Source: Lycocorax pyrrhopterus obiensis
Taxonomy: Eukaryota; Chordata; Aves; Passeriformes; Paradisaeidae
Reading direction: 5' to 3'
Length of the DNA stretch: 64,000 nucleotides
NCBI GenBank assembly: GCA_014706295.1
Contig: JACSVZ010000005.1
Coordinates: forward strand, 19,012,172-19,076,171
The notes beneath the pieces were generated by a model. The model saw nothing but the letters and a program-made list of their open reading frames with translations, searched no databases and had not been told where the DNA came from. The position numbers and the translations under genes were made by a program. Of the stretch, positions 1 through 11,298 are shown piece by piece; position 1 is the stretch's first letter; each line of letters starts with the position of its first letter.

Positions 1-1077
1 AGCAGAAAAGGCCTTGGCTCTATATAAACACTGATCAGCAATAACAAAATCATCTCTATATTGTCAACCTTGTGTTCAGCACAAATCCAAAACATAACCC
101 CATATTAGCCACTGTGAAGACAATTAATTCTACCCCAGCCAAAACCAGCACAGTCTCCTTTTGACTTAGTTCAAGAAAATGTAGGCTTCTGCCCTCCTCC
201 AGCAAGCTCTGTTCCCTGAGAAGGAGTTTCAGTGATTCAACCTTAACATGGTCTTTTCCTCCCTTGAACTAAGAAGTATGTGAACACTTCAGCTTCCACA
301 GCAGCTTTTCCTGCTTCTCCCTATCCCAGTGGCTGCAGGCTGGAGTGGCATCTCATGGGAAATTTCTGATGAAGGAATACAGGGCCACAAGGGAGGATTC
401 CACTGTGCTATAGCAGACCCAAACTGTGTCTCACTATCACTACAGCACAGCTATGTCCAGATCAGCAACTGGGATTTGGTTGGCTGCATTGAATTAGTCT
501 GATTACTTGTATTTGAGGACAGGATGTTGAATTTGGGTGTAACAACAGCAAAGGCTCATTTCAATTCAGCTGAATGCAACAAAGCAGAGGAGATTCTTTC
601 ATTGGAGTGGAAGAAAAATTGAGAGCTGTAGAAGACAGCAAAAGGCAGTAAAATCCCTTGAAAGGGATATTTCAATAGAAAACAGATACTTCTCTTAGAC
701 AGGGCTAGAGCTCAATTACTAATTATAGAGATTAACTATAACATTTAATTAATAATACATCATTTCATTTAAGAAACCATGATGTAATGGTCTCAAAGAT
801 TTTCTACATTGACGGGTTCCTCTTTTTCTCTCTGGGCATCTCCATGTTCACCTGTTTCCAAAGCAGTCTGAAGGCACTGCAAGGATGTATGGCCCCAATC
901 AGGGCTTGTAATTGAAAGCAATTAATCAATTAAACCATGCAGCTAAATTGCTCTGTGAGAAGGGAGGATCCATCTGTGAGATGCAGTGGGATTGGTGGTC
1001 TAGGTGTCTTCAGCTCCTGGGAAATTTTTGGGTTTAGATTTGTATACCTGAATTCCCCATCTCTTAAATGTGGTACA

Positions 1078-1130
1078 GTGATATAGAACATTTCAGTTGG
1101 AAAGGGCCTACAACAATCATCTGTCTCACG
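1078..1130 (-). repeat. CR1 LINE 3'-end fragment
   Basis: Text reading atagaacatttcagttggaa, followed by agggcctacaacaatcat, matches the reverse complement of the common avian CR1 3' end. Only about 50 bases are recognisable, so it is an old, decayed copy. Confidence 0.55.
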
Positions 1131-1319
1131 CTGGTAATGTAAAAATTTAAGGTGTTTCATGAACCTTAACTTAAAATATAGTGGTGGGTGTCACAGAAGC
1201 TAGTGAGAAAGTGAATTGTGAGGACCAAGATGGTTCAGCTCCTTACGAATTCTCTCTCAGACCTGCGTGTGTGTAATTGCGTGTTAAAGCTTCTTCATCA
1301 GAAAGCAGTACAAGGAGGA

Positions 1320-1329
1320 AAAGAGGAAG
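1320..1329 (+). promoter_or_regulatory. PU.1 (ETS)-like site, distal
   Basis: AAAGAGGAAG lies 342 bases before the gene A start codon and fits the PU.1 consensus of an A-rich arm followed by GAGGAA. PU.1 drives many macrophage genes, and VSIG4 is macrophage-restricted in mammals. The role is inferred from the motif only. Confidence 0.3.
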
Positions 1330-1517
1330 AAGTGGTTGCTTAGGAATCAAAAGCAATAAAGGAAAAAATTCAAAAAACAGAAGGGGGGAAGCATACTCAG
1401 CAGAAAATACGAAATAGAGTAGAAGTAATTTTTTAACTTTCCTCTTCACACCCTTGCTTAGGGTTTCTGCTCTGCCCACGCTTCTGACAGTGGTCACTGA
1501 GACACTTGTTTTCTGAT

Positions 1518-1527
1518 AAAGAGGAAG
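1518..1527 (+). promoter_or_regulatory. PU.1 (ETS)-like site, proximal
   Basis: This is a second exact copy of AAAGAGGAAG, 144 bases before the gene A ATG and in the region expected for a core promoter or 5'UTR. Two identical decamers within 200 bases upstream of a macrophage receptor gene are suggestive but not proof. Confidence 0.35.
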
Positions 1528-1661
1528 AAAAAACGACCAGCTCTTGTCCCGGACGCTCAGTGACAGAGTGAGCACAGGCAGGAAAGTGTTCCTGATTTAC
1601 CCCAGCTTGGGGAAAGCGGGTCAGTCTGGCTGGAGGGGGAGCAGCCGTGTCCCCGGGAAGG

Positions 1662-1716
1662 ATGGAAACGCTGCTGCGAGCAGCTGTGCTCGTGAGTTCC
1701 CTTCTCCACTGCCGAG
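1662..1716 (+). CDS. VSIG4: VSIG4 gene A exon 1: signal peptide
   Basis: The exon encodes METLLRAAVLVSSLLHCR plus the first base of a split codon, then a consensus donor GGTGAGT. It has the short charged start, hydrophobic core and small or polar end of a secretion signal. Its length (55 bases) and donor phase match exon 1 of gene B exactly. The intron of about 950 bases that follows holds nothing I recognise. Confidence 0.88.
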
Positions 1717-4700
1717 GTGAGTCTGGTCTGGGCACGGGCCCCTGCCCGGGGCGGCCCCTGCCCTGCACTGGGGTGTCGGCGTGTGCTTGGCAGGGGTGGC
1801 TGTTTCGGGAAGAGAGATATGGCAAAAAGGCCAAGTCTGTGCGCTGCTGGCTTGGAGCTCCAAGTGTTTCAGGTCCAGTGGCCACAGAGTGCAACAGTGC
1901 ACGAGGCCGTGGAAACACTGCCCACAGACACGGAGGACAGAGGTCCCACACATTTGGTGACAGTTATTTCATGGAACACAAAGGGTCTGATTAGTGCTTG
2001 TGTTTCCAGGAAAACGCGGGTTTGAAAACAACCAGAAGAGGTAAAGCAATGTCTGTGGAAGCTTAGAGTTGATCCTCAGAGTGAGAGAAATGTACTGGCC
2101 AAAGGCAATGGTCCTCATTTTAACAGGAAAATGTGAAGAGTTTTAGGCTTCTTTACCCCATGGATTAAACCCCATGTTTGGCTTAGGCTGAGAGAGTGGT
2201 GAGCTTCAGAAAAACAAATAAGCAGTGGAGAAGTCTTTGCTGTTCCTCAGAAGCCCTAAGGGTGATGTCTGGAGCAGACACTGGCTGAGACCAGGGAGCT
2301 GCAACTTGGACGTTAGACCAACTCCTTCCCTCAAGCCTGAATTATCCAATAACTCTGACCCTGTGCTCTACCCAGTGTTGATGGTGGCAGGAAAGCACCA
2401 GGCAGAGCAGAAGAACCAGGCTGCACACATGGCAGGAGTCAGTGCCCCTGGCCATCAGCCACCTCCCATCCATCTGCCTCATGCCACATGGATTTTTGGT
2501 TAACCCACCCCTGAGCAGCCCATTCCTCATCATCCCCACTGACTGCCTGTGCGTCTCATCTGGTGGGTTCTCTTTGCCAACGCTCTTGCCATGGCTTTAC
2601 CACCTGGGAGCTGCCTTCACCCTGGCTGCTTTGTGGCTTAATTTTCATCCTCCTTTCTTCCTGCAGCTTTTCTGGACCTGAGTGGCCCCAGTGAGGTCAG
2701 AGGTGTCTGGAAGGAGTCTATCACTCTGCCTTGTGCCTACGTGCCTGTGGAGGACCTCGTGCAGCAAACCCTCACCTGGAGTGTGGTACATGACAAGGGT
2801 ACAGGCACCATCTTTCGGAGGGATGGCTCTGGTGACCACATTTTCCTGTCAGAGTACAGAGACAGAGTCAGCATCCCGAAGGATGCCCCAGGAAATGTGT
2901 CTCTCCTCATCCTGAACCTGGAGGTCTCTGACAGAGGAACCTACACTTGCCAGGTCACCTGGAAAGACAGCAACAACAGCCTGATAGCAAAGGAGATCGC
3001 CACCAAATTGGAGGTTGTTAAAGGTAAATCCAAGAAAGAGGCTGTTCAGGAGGGGAAGGCTTGGCTCAGGAAGGCTTTTGGGAATTGGAGAGAGCAGGGA
3101 GGAAGTGACCACATGCTCCCATGCAGAAGCATTTTGCTGATCAGTGTCAGCCTCCAGCAAGAAGCAGCAAATAGATCAGAGAGAAATTCTGCCCAGGACA
3201 CAGCACCCTGCAGCTGGCGGAGGACCTGCAGTTCCTCAATTACCAGTTCATCCCTAGGTCCATCTGTAGCCAATGGCTCGATGTTCCCCAGGGGCATGCA
3301 GCAGTAGGGAAGTCCCAGGGATACTGCATGGCTGTTTTTTGATTAAATTTCACCAGCATGAGCTTGACTTCCCTCTGCCCAGTGTGGGGGGTTTATAGAG
3401 GCAGAGACATCATCAGCCCAGAGAGCAGGACACCAGTGCCACGGGCAGCACAGCTGGTGTGGGCACAGCAGAACTCATCCTGTGCAGGGAGGTGATGTGA
3501 GAGCCGAGCTGCTTCCTCCTGGGAAGGCACTGACATAAGAGTGAGAACTGCTGTGGCAGGGGGACCATCCCCACCACAGCCAGGGCTCTGTGACCTCGGC
3601 CCCTCCGCTTTGTGTTCCAGTGGCAGCCACCAAGCCCATCATCAGAGCCGGACAGCTGGGGCTGACGGTCCCGGCCGGAGCCAGCACCAGCCTGACCTGC
3701 GAGGCCAGCGGGTCCCCTCCCATCAGCTACCGCTGGTTCCGGAGCGCCCCGGCGGGGAAAGCCGTGTTCCTGAGCAGCGGGGCTGAGCTGGCGTGGCACA
3801 GCCTGCGGCCCTCTGACAGCGGGACGTACTTCTGCGAGGCACAGAACAGGGCTGGGGCCGGAGCCGTGCAGCGCAGCGATGCTGTGCAGCTGACGGTGAC
3901 AGGTGAGTGCCCACAGCCGCAGCTCGGAAGAGAACATCCTTCTGCAGTGCAAAGGAACAGCATCCTACTTCTGTGCCCGGAAAGAAGGAAATGCCAAACG
4001 CCTTCAGCGCTCTGACACACTCCTCCCCGCTGGCTCCAGTCGGTGTCCTTCTTTATTTCCGGAATTCAGTTTCCTCCTCTTTGAGGAACTGCTCTTTCTG
4101 GAGGCAAAAGAGGGTTTCTACTTCAAACCTTTATTTGTTCCTCTGTGGGTTTTTTGAAGTTCTCCCTGGCTCTGTAATGCTGCCCACTGCACTTCAGCAA
4201 GTTTAGACAAGGAGTCGCGGCTTTATTTTGAGAACAAGGACCAAGTGAGTGGTAATGCAGTGGGGGAACAAACCAAACTGGCCTTTGCTCCCCCAAGACC
4301 AGCTGCGTGTCTCAGGGAGACACATTGCACTTGACACACACCAGGCTCTGACACCTCCAGGCTCTGCAGGATTCTGTGTGACAGGTTGGACTCAATGGCC
4401 TCAGAGCCCTTTTTCAATCTAAATGATTCCATAATGGGTGTCTGGTGGAAAACTTGCAGCTCTCCTTGGCTGGTTACTTGATCAGCAAAGCTGTGAAGTC
4501 CCTGATGGCAGAGCCAAGCACAGGTACCACACAGTGGCCTGTGAAAGAGGCAGAGCCTGCTGAGCTCCCAGGGCACAAAGCTTTGGCTGAAGCCCTGTGG
4601 TGTTTTTCACAGCAGTCGCACATTGGAAGGAACAGCCCGGGAACAGGGCTCAGTGCTGCAGATGCTGGCTAACGCTGCTGGCACAGCATCCCCCTCCTGT

Positions 4701-7700
4701 CAGCTGGGTGGGGGCTGCTCCCTCCTGCGCCTATCCCACCTGTGGAGAATTCTGTACCACAGCAGCATCACCAACCTGGTCAAACACCTGTGTAAGCCTC
4801 TCCCTCCCCCTTACCTTGCAGATCTGCCCACAACAACAGCGGCCTTGCAGAGGAATGTGGGAACCACGGAGGGACACCATTCAACCACAAGTCGGGGTGA
4901 GAGCGGTGACAGCTGATGGCAAGGATGTGGTGTTGGGGTAATGTGGCACCAGCACTTGGCAGTGGTTTTATTGCTGGGGAACAGAGTCTTGACAGTATTG
5001 ATTTTCAGTCCATATGCCTCAGTTTTTAACCCAGGTGTTGCTGAAAGCAGATCTTCCTTCCCCCAGTTTCCATTCCACAGATGGCTTTCTGCTTGCTAAT
5101 AGGTTGTGCCTCTGTAGGAGAGACTGTACGTGTCTTAGGACTGCTGAAAATGCCATTTCCTAAGTTGCAGAGCATATGGGATGGGATGTTCTGGGCTTGG
5201 TTGTTTTCTAAAGGGCTTTTTTGCTTGGTATCTGATCCTGAATGGAAGCTGCTGAGGGGAGGCAGATCTGGTGTCTCCAGTGGCAGACACGAGGGATGCA
5301 AAAGCTGCTTCAGACCTGACTGAAAACATGTACCTGACCAGGGACAGCAGTTTTGAGGGAGGGCTTGTGATTTCCCATTTGTTTTTGTGGGATGTGGGAA
5401 TTTAGGCCTGGACTAGAGTAGGTCTGCTTGTGGTTAACATCCGTGTTTGGATTATGATTCGTTTGGATCTATGGTGCCCCAGCAATCACGTGGGGATTGT
5501 AGAAGCTGGTGTCGGTCACCAGAAGCTGAGGAAAGATGTTGACATATGTTGATTGTTCTTGCAGGAAAAACACAAACAGAGCTGGTGTCCCGAAGTACCT
5601 CAGGAATCTCCTGGACTCCATGGGGCTCCACCACTACTGCAGGTGTGTGTGTACAGACATACAAATGCACGTCTGTATCTGGTGTGCGTATATGTAGTTT
5701 GTGTATACACGTATAGTGTGTATATATACTATATTTAGTATCCATCCAGTGACCGTATGGTACTACCTGTACTCTCTCTATAGTCTAGTGTATACACAGT
5801 GCTCATTTCTGCAGTTTGCCTATTTTCATTGCCTTGTAAAGGGGCTGGAGGCATTCTCTTCTGATCCTACAGCTCTAATCTCAGATCTCCTGGTGCTAAA
5901 ATGAGGGCTGGAAATGCACTGTCAGCCTTTCACTCATGTTTGTTTTTCAGATCTGCCCATACCAGCAACAACTTCTGAGAGTGGTGTGGGATATCCAGGG
6001 AAGAATGATACAATTCGTGGTAAGTAAGAACAAAACCAAGCTGAGAAGATGATTAAGGACCCAAACCAGATGCTCTGTAGTCAAGAACTTCAGCTTCAAA
6101 ATTAGTATTCTGCCTTTTTAGCTGCAAATTGCATTAATGGCTGTTCTCAAAGGACCCAGATGATTCACGGTGACTCTTTAAAAGGGTCTTGATGTTTTTA
6201 TGGAAGAGTGAAAAAAAAAAAAAGTTGATATATGGGGCACACAGAGTTGCTGCTGTGTTCCTGAGCAGCTGGTCCATTTTTATCTCAGACTGTCAAAGCT
6301 GGAATAGCAGAAAAACCTCAACGTGTGCCTTGAGCAGATCTACACATCCTCCAGCTTTGCAGCATTGTGACAGGTTTAGACGCTTTCCAAACAGAACTGA
6401 GCAGCACCCTTGCATGGAAAGCTTTATTTCATGATATGCAGTGCAGTTATCTTGCCCAGCTCACATCCCTGTTACCTCAGTGTCGCTGTTTTCTCCACGG
6501 ATGAGTAGAGAAACGACATGAAGTCCAGGCTCAGGGATAAACGGATGATGATTTAATGAATTCTTAGAAGACTTTTATATGTTAGTTCGCAAAGTGTATT
6601 AAGTGGCATAAGGTAATTGGTTTTTGCCATCCACCCCTTAAGGGGATTGGTCAAGTTTTAAGACACCCATCTCTGAATGTTTTTCTAGTTAGAATCATAA
6701 CAATTTTTCCAAAACAGTCTGCAGCTGCAAGAAATTTACAAAACTGTAACACTGTTTTGAGTTACTTGCATGGGAAAGACAGAGCTCTCACAAAAATGCT
6801 GCAGAGAGCTGAAGAAATTCTGTGCTGGAGTTTTTTCAGCATCCATACCTCAGCATTATGAGATGGATGCTGTCTGTACAGCTGTGGCCTCTTGGTGAGG
6901 TGTACACAGAGTGCTGGGTCACACAACATCCACTCAGAGCTGCCAGACCAAGGGTCTCTGGGGACACGGCTTTGCAGGGACACAGCCCTGTGTGCTCAGG
7001 CAGAGCTGGCTGTTGCTATCCTCAGGGACATGGTAAATGTCATGTAACTGCTGCTGCTGTCACCCAGGAGGGCTCCTCTGTCTTAAAGTCCTCTATTGTA
7101 TCACTTTAGATTTCCAGAGGACTGGCTTATCCCTGTACTTGGTCATCCTGATTGCTGTGGTGTGTGGTGCTGTGGTTTTCCTTCTCATCTCTCTTATCAT
7201 TTGTCTTAGAAAGCCCAAAGAAGGTGAGTAGAATGTTCTGGAAAACCTGAATGTTTTATGCATGTGCAGCATGGTTTTACCTTTGATGGGTTTTGGGGCC
7301 CAGAGCAGTGCTTGCAGCCACCAGCTGCAGCTCTGGCACCTGCATCATACAGGCAGTAGACGAGACGCATGGATTGACACAGATGGTGGGAGATCCAAAG
7401 AAGCAGAGAAGTCCTCACAGTCAGGAGGGTCTTCCAGGCACCAGCCATGGGGTTGGGGCAACAGTGGCCCTGGTGCTCCTGAGCTGCACCCTCCCATCCC
7501 TGCACTGGCTCCAGGGCAGCTCAGTCCCTGCCCTGCTGCCCATCCCAAGGTGTGTGGCTTGCTCTGCCACAGAGCCTTGGGATGGTTGTTTCTCACTGCT
7601 CCTCACAGACATTCCAGGGCTCAGACTCACCTGCTTGGCCGGGTTCATAGTACCAAACCTTTAAAGTCTCTGGCAGAGGGTTCATCCCATCCTGCTGCTG

Positions 7701-9815
7701 GGAAATAAATGCCTTTGGCACCAGTTGCTGCTCAATACTTCCCATAGTTGGCACCCAGAGGGAAGTGCCAAGAACCTGTGAAGAACTGTCAGTTCTCCCT
7801 ATTTCATATAAATTTGTTTCCTCTCTGGTCTTTAGTCACAGGATGTATTCACTGAATGCCTCTGTCTCTCCTGCACTGCCACCAGAAATCCCCCTGACCA
7901 AATGTTCCTTGGAGCCCCCTCCTTACCAGCTGTGCTCGACTGTGGGCACACAGGTGTACTTTGGGGTTTGAGATCCCACAGACTTCATTTTCTCCTCTGT
8001 TTCTCTAATGACCTTCCTATAACTCCATGCTACCAATTAATAATTGTCAGATATTTCTTTTGCCACTTTTCTTATTTTTATATTTTCTTTTTTAAAGGAA
8101 TCCAGAATAACCACTTTTGAAACTGTTCTTTATTGAACTTCTAATGAATAGGGAAACTGGGGAAACTGTGAACTTCTAGTTTCTAACATCAACTTTATCT
8201 TTGACATTGGGCCGGTTATTTTGACCCAGTTGTGTGACATCTGGGTTGTTTTCATTTTCTTGGACTGAATCCTGGGAAATGGAGTCATCACCCACCTGAC
8301 ATGATATCCAAGGCTGTTATTTTTGTTCTGTCTTCAGAGGTCATTTTCTTATACCAAGAAGATAAGCAAAGAAATTCTTTTTTTAAGAAGGTAAATGCAA
8401 ATTATTGACACAAATTCTGATTTTTCTTTTCCAGCTCAAGTCTATGACGTAAAATTGTGAGTATAACCCTTTATCTGGCGCATTGATGAGTCCTGGGGGG
8501 CTGTATCAACGCAGAAATAAAAAGCACTGCTATTAGCTATCATGATGAAAAGCCCCTTAAGCAGTCTGGTTGAAGAGGTTCACAGTTAGCTCAAGAGCAC
8601 ACTGTAGGATAGCCTGTGGACTTTCCACAGCAACATGGAATGTGGGAAGAAAGATCTTTTTCATAGCAATATCAGAACTGTAAAAGTGAGCAAGAGCTGT
8701 TTATTAACTTCTAAACCCCGGGAGGGCTACTGAAGATGATTGCCAAGGCTAAATTCTCTGTGTTTTTCCAAGGCTAAATTCCCAGTGTTTTTTTCAAATG
8801 CAAAGAAAAGGAACTCCCCTTCTAGAGACCACTGGTTACGCTCTGATTTATCCTTAAAACATCCCTGGCTGAATTTGCTTCTTCTAACCATAGCTGTGGC
8901 AGGAAGTTATAACTATTTCTAAACTTGGGTTTCACATCCTGATCTACTTGTAACCTGTGGAAGTTTTACTGAAAAGCCTGATAATCCAGTCAAAACATAC
9001 AAGGAGAACCACTTCTCTAGTATAAATTAGAGTGCTGCTGAGTTGAGTATGACAATGGGATGTGCCAGCATCCCAGTGCTAGGCTTCCCCAGCAGTGTGC
9101 AAGGCAGCAGTTTAAGTTACAGTTGAACCCTGAGCAACAGAACAAATGCTGTGATGACATTTCTCCTTAGAGGATCTGTCTTCATTAAAAAATATTAGAT
9201 ACCACAAGCCAGATGGTGGACGTGGGCTGCTTTCAGTTCTCTTCCTCCTTCCTCCAATATTTTCCTCTCTTCACCCTTCCTCCAATATTTTTTATAAATA
9301 TTTATTTATTTATTTATTTATCTTCAATAATGATCTGATTGCACCAGTGCAAGAAATGGTGGTAATCCTCTCATTACTTGCACACCCTTTACTGCCTCTC
9401 CCTGGAAACTTTCTCTGGGTTGGAAGCAATGCTTCTACAATGCCCAAGGTTTTTCTGCCACTGGAAAGCAAAGGACAAAATTCTCTCCTTCAGAATATTG
9501 CCATAGTCCAATGGCCCAGGTTTACATGGGTTTGAGTCAGACCACAATATTGGTCAAAATCCTGATGGCTGGGAGATGCTTTGTTTACTCTGATTGCTAC
9601 TCTTCTTGCATTTTGATTTCAGCCATAACTCGAAAGCAGCAACTTCTTCAAGCCGTGATAGCACAGGTCACTATGAGGAACCCATCTCTTCCACTGAAAA
9701 CAACTATATGATGGAGCCCTGGGAAAACAAAATCTCTGAAGAAGTAAATAAGAATGTGTCTGACTGTGTTGGAAACCCCCAGGAATCTGAGTATGAAGTA
9801 GGGGACACTTCCTGA
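1662..9815 (+). CDS. VSIG4: VSIG4/CRIg-like receptor, gene A (nine coding exons)
   Basis: This encodes a type I membrane Ig-superfamily receptor of the VSIG4 (CRIg, Z39Ig) family, which in mammals binds C3b/iC3b on tissue macrophages and restrains T cells. The spliced exons are 1662-1716, 2667-3023, 3621-3902, 4822-4896, 5565-5642, 5951-6019, 7110-7223, 8435-8456 and 9623-9815. They sum to 1245 bases: 414 residues plus TGA (human VSIG4 has 399 residues). The order is signal peptide (1-18), V-set domain (about 19-137), C2 domain (138-231), stalk (232-305), transmembrane helix (about 314-338) and a tail of about 75 residues. Diagnostic VSIG4 strings are IFRRDGSGDHI and YTCQVTW in the V domain and GSPPISYRWF in the C2 domain. 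Every ectodomain intron is phase 1. The start codon has purines at -3 and +4. The introns over 300 bases contain no other recognisable gene. Identification of the family is firm; expression and ligand binding are inferred from the family. Confidence 0.93.
2667..3023 (+). CDS. VSIG4: VSIG4 gene A exon 2: V-set Ig domain
   Basis: This is the ligand-binding V-set domain, 119 codons, phase 1 at both ends, after acceptor tttcttcctgcag and before donor AAAG|GTAAAT. It has the core cysteines (TLPCAYV and YTCQVTW), the C-strand tryptophan (LTWSV), and the family-specific IFRRDGSGDHI loop. In mammals this domain contacts the C3 beta-chain ring. Two N-glycosylation sequons are visible, NVS and NNS. Confidence 0.93.
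3621..3902 (+). CDS. VSIG4: VSIG4 gene A exon 3: C2-type Ig domain
   Basis: This 94-codon exon, phase 1 at both ends, follows ttgtgttccag and ends at ACAG|GTGAGT. It contains the core cysteines (SLTCEASG and YFCEAQN) and GSPPISYRWF, which corresponds closely to the human VSIG4 C2 domain. The exon is strikingly GC-rich. It is part of the 1.44 kb block that recurs in gene B. Confidence 0.93.
4381..4433 (+). repeat. CR1 LINE 3'-end fragment in gene A intron 3
   Basis: acaggttggactcaatggcc, followed by ttttcaatctaaatgattcc, is the characteristic CR1 3' end. It lies inside the duplicated block, so the same copy reappears in gene B. Confidence 0.75.
4822..4896 (+). CDS. VSIG4: VSIG4 gene A exon 4: stalk
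   Basis: This 25-codon phase-1 exon lies between ccttaccttgcag and CGGG|GTGAGA. It encodes DLPTTTAALQR and then a Thr/Ser-rich run likely to be O-glycosylated. It resembles exon 6 at its start (ATCTGCCCA), which suggests exon duplication within the stalk. Confidence 0.78.
5565..5642 (+). CDS. VSIG4: VSIG4 gene A exon 5: stalk (probable)
   Basis: The acceptor gattgttcttgcag is good and the donor GCAG|GTGTGT is weaker. The 26 codons keep phase 1 at both ends and encode a Ser/Thr-rich segment ending in SPWGSTTTAG-like composition, with WTPWGSTTT visible. The preserved phase and stalk-like composition support it, but it could be skipped or spurious. Confidence 0.6.
5951..6019 (+). CDS. VSIG4: VSIG4 gene A exon 6: stalk
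   Basis: This 23-codon phase-1 exon lies after tttgtttttcag and ends at CGTG|GTAAGT. It begins DLPIPATTSES, parallel to the DLPTTT start of exon 4. The intron of about 1.1 kb that follows has no recognised content. Confidence 0.78.
7110..7223 (+). CDS. VSIG4: VSIG4 gene A exon 7: transmembrane segment
   Basis: This 38-codon phase-1 exon encodes a hydrophobic helix, LYLVILIAVVCGAVVFLLIS onward to IICL (residues about 314-338). A basic stop-transfer, RKPK, follows. No charged residue lies within the membrane, so there is no obvious DAP12-type adaptor pairing. Confidence 0.9.
8435..8456 (+). CDS. VSIG4: VSIG4 gene A exon 8: membrane-proximal tail
   Basis: This 22-base microexon encodes AQVYDVK plus two bases of the next codon, between tctttccag and TT|GTGAGT. 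It matches the VYEAAR end of human VSIG4 and the 22-base exon of gene B (EPLYEVA). If the donor were not used, TGA would follow almost at once. That would give a short tail of human length. Confidence 0.8.
9296..9322 (+). repeat. (TTTA)n microsatellite in gene A intron 8
   Basis: About five and a half TTTA units follow a TTTATAAATA stretch. The last intron is otherwise unremarkable. Confidence 0.8.
9623..9815 (+). CDS. VSIG4: VSIG4 gene A exon 9: cytoplasmic tail and stop
   Basis: After acceptor ttttgatttcag the frame closes the split Phe codon and runs 63 more codons to TGA at 9813-9815. The tail is acidic and Ser-rich, with tyrosines in HYEEP, NNYMME and SEYEVG. None is a textbook ITIM, but all sit in acidic contexts typical of tyrosine-kinase sites. 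Confidence 0.82.
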
Positions 9816-11292
9816 GAACCAGCAATGTTCTGCAGATACCAGTCCTGAGGAGCACCTTCACCCAGACAAAATACATATCTTTCTTTTCACTTTTGCCCCT
9901 GACAGATAGGTTGGACAAGTAGTGGTTGCTCTCCCTTCACAATCCCTGCAGTGAAAATGCAGACCTCGTCAGGAACTTCAGTTACAGACTCCTGTATAGA
10001 ACTTCTGATTTTGTTTTCCTTGATTCCCTTTCACCACCTGTATCCAAGAAAGCCCTTTGAAAGCTGTGGCATGCAGGGTTTCCAGCCTTCATGTGGTGGG
10101 AGGAGAGCCAGCACCAAGGGCTGCTCAGCATCCCCATCCCTGTGGGTGAGCAGGGCAGGATGCGGCTGCTTTGGGAATTGATGGTTCTTCTCCTGCCCAC
10201 CTGAATGCTGCACAGGTTTTAATATAAGAGAGATCTTATAGAAACACTGAAAGGCAGACTAAAGCCAAGAGAAACTCAGGAGCCTGCCACACTAGGAGAA
10301 GCAGTGCAAGAAGCAGGAATGTCCCGTGCAGTCCTTGTGCTGCCCTTGATCCCCCTCCACAGCACTGCAGCAAGGTCTAGGCACACTGGCCATAGCTCTG
10401 GGTGGTTCTGATGCTGCAACCAGGCTCATTCTTTCTGAGCTCACATTCTCTGTTCTCTCTTTAAATGCATGATGGATATCTGAAAGAAATTAGATACTTT
10501 TCCATAAATTTGGGGTAGGATTGCTTACACATGCCTCACATATTTTGGTGTGTGTATTTCTGCACAACTGGCTCATTTTGGAATGCCAGCAAGCCACTCA
10601 CAGGTCCTCAGTAGATACTCAGGAAGTACTTTCCTCCCAGTTTAAAAGGCCTGAAGGGTAAGTTATGAATAATTTCTACTGCCCTGAGCAAATCTATCAT
10701 GCAGAGTTATGGAAGAACCTTTTTATAATGAACAGGGCAATCCTGTGTCCCATTGAAAGCCATGTAGACAGATGTAAAACAGAGGAAGGGACCCAAGGGA
10801 TGAGTGGGATGTTGGTGACACAGGCACAGGATTAATGGACCCCCAGCTGTGCTGCTCACACTCAGGACAGCTCTGCATCTGCAGGTCTCTCTGAGCATCA
10901 ATTCAAAACTCACCAGAATTCAAAGGGAGTGTGAGGTGCTAATGGAAAGGTATTCCAGTCAAATAACAGGATTGTGGTACTGTAAAACCCATGGAATGTC
11001 ACTACCTTATGTAGGCATGTTGGCCTCATCTTGGGTTTAGCAGAGCAAGAAAAGTTACTGAGAAAGATTGTAAAGAATAATTATCGGTACAAAACCACAT
11101 CTGTGCAAACAGTCTCTTGGGAAAAGGAGAAGAAGGAACAAATGAGCAAAGTGTGCTCATGGGGGTCAGGGATGAGAAGGTGAAGGGGCTATTCATTTAC
11201 AGCTTCTCTAAAAAGGATGCAGAAATTAGTGATAATTGTCTGGTAGCACTTTCAAAAGGCAAGGAAAAGTACTTCTTTGTATGCAACACAGA

Positions 11293-11298
11293 AATAAA
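11293..11298 (+). terminator. Candidate polyadenylation signal of gene A
   Basis: AATAAA lies about 1.5 kb after the gene A stop codon. Others occur further downstream, so this assignment is tentative. Confidence 0.25.

Larger units (their letters stand above)
1..1661. other. 5' flank of VSIG4 gene A
   Basis: I see no coding exon here. The stretch is AT-rich single-copy sequence with one short CR1-like fragment near 1080-1130. Close to the gene it contains two identical PU.1-like motifs. The 5' untranslated region and promoter of gene A should lie in the last few hundred bases, but I see no convincing TATA box at the right distance. A macrophage-restricted promoter without a CpG island would fit. 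Confidence 0.6.
3471..4911 (+). repeat. Source copy of 1.44 kb near-identical block
   Basis: From gaactcatcctgtgcaggga to gagcggtgaca, the sequence recurs at 17498-18929 with one substitution and four deletions. It covers the end of intron 2, the C2 exon, intron 3, stalk exon 4 and the start of intron 4. This copy is taken as the original because its C2 exon is intact and both flanks fit the surrounding gene. Confidence 0.95.
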
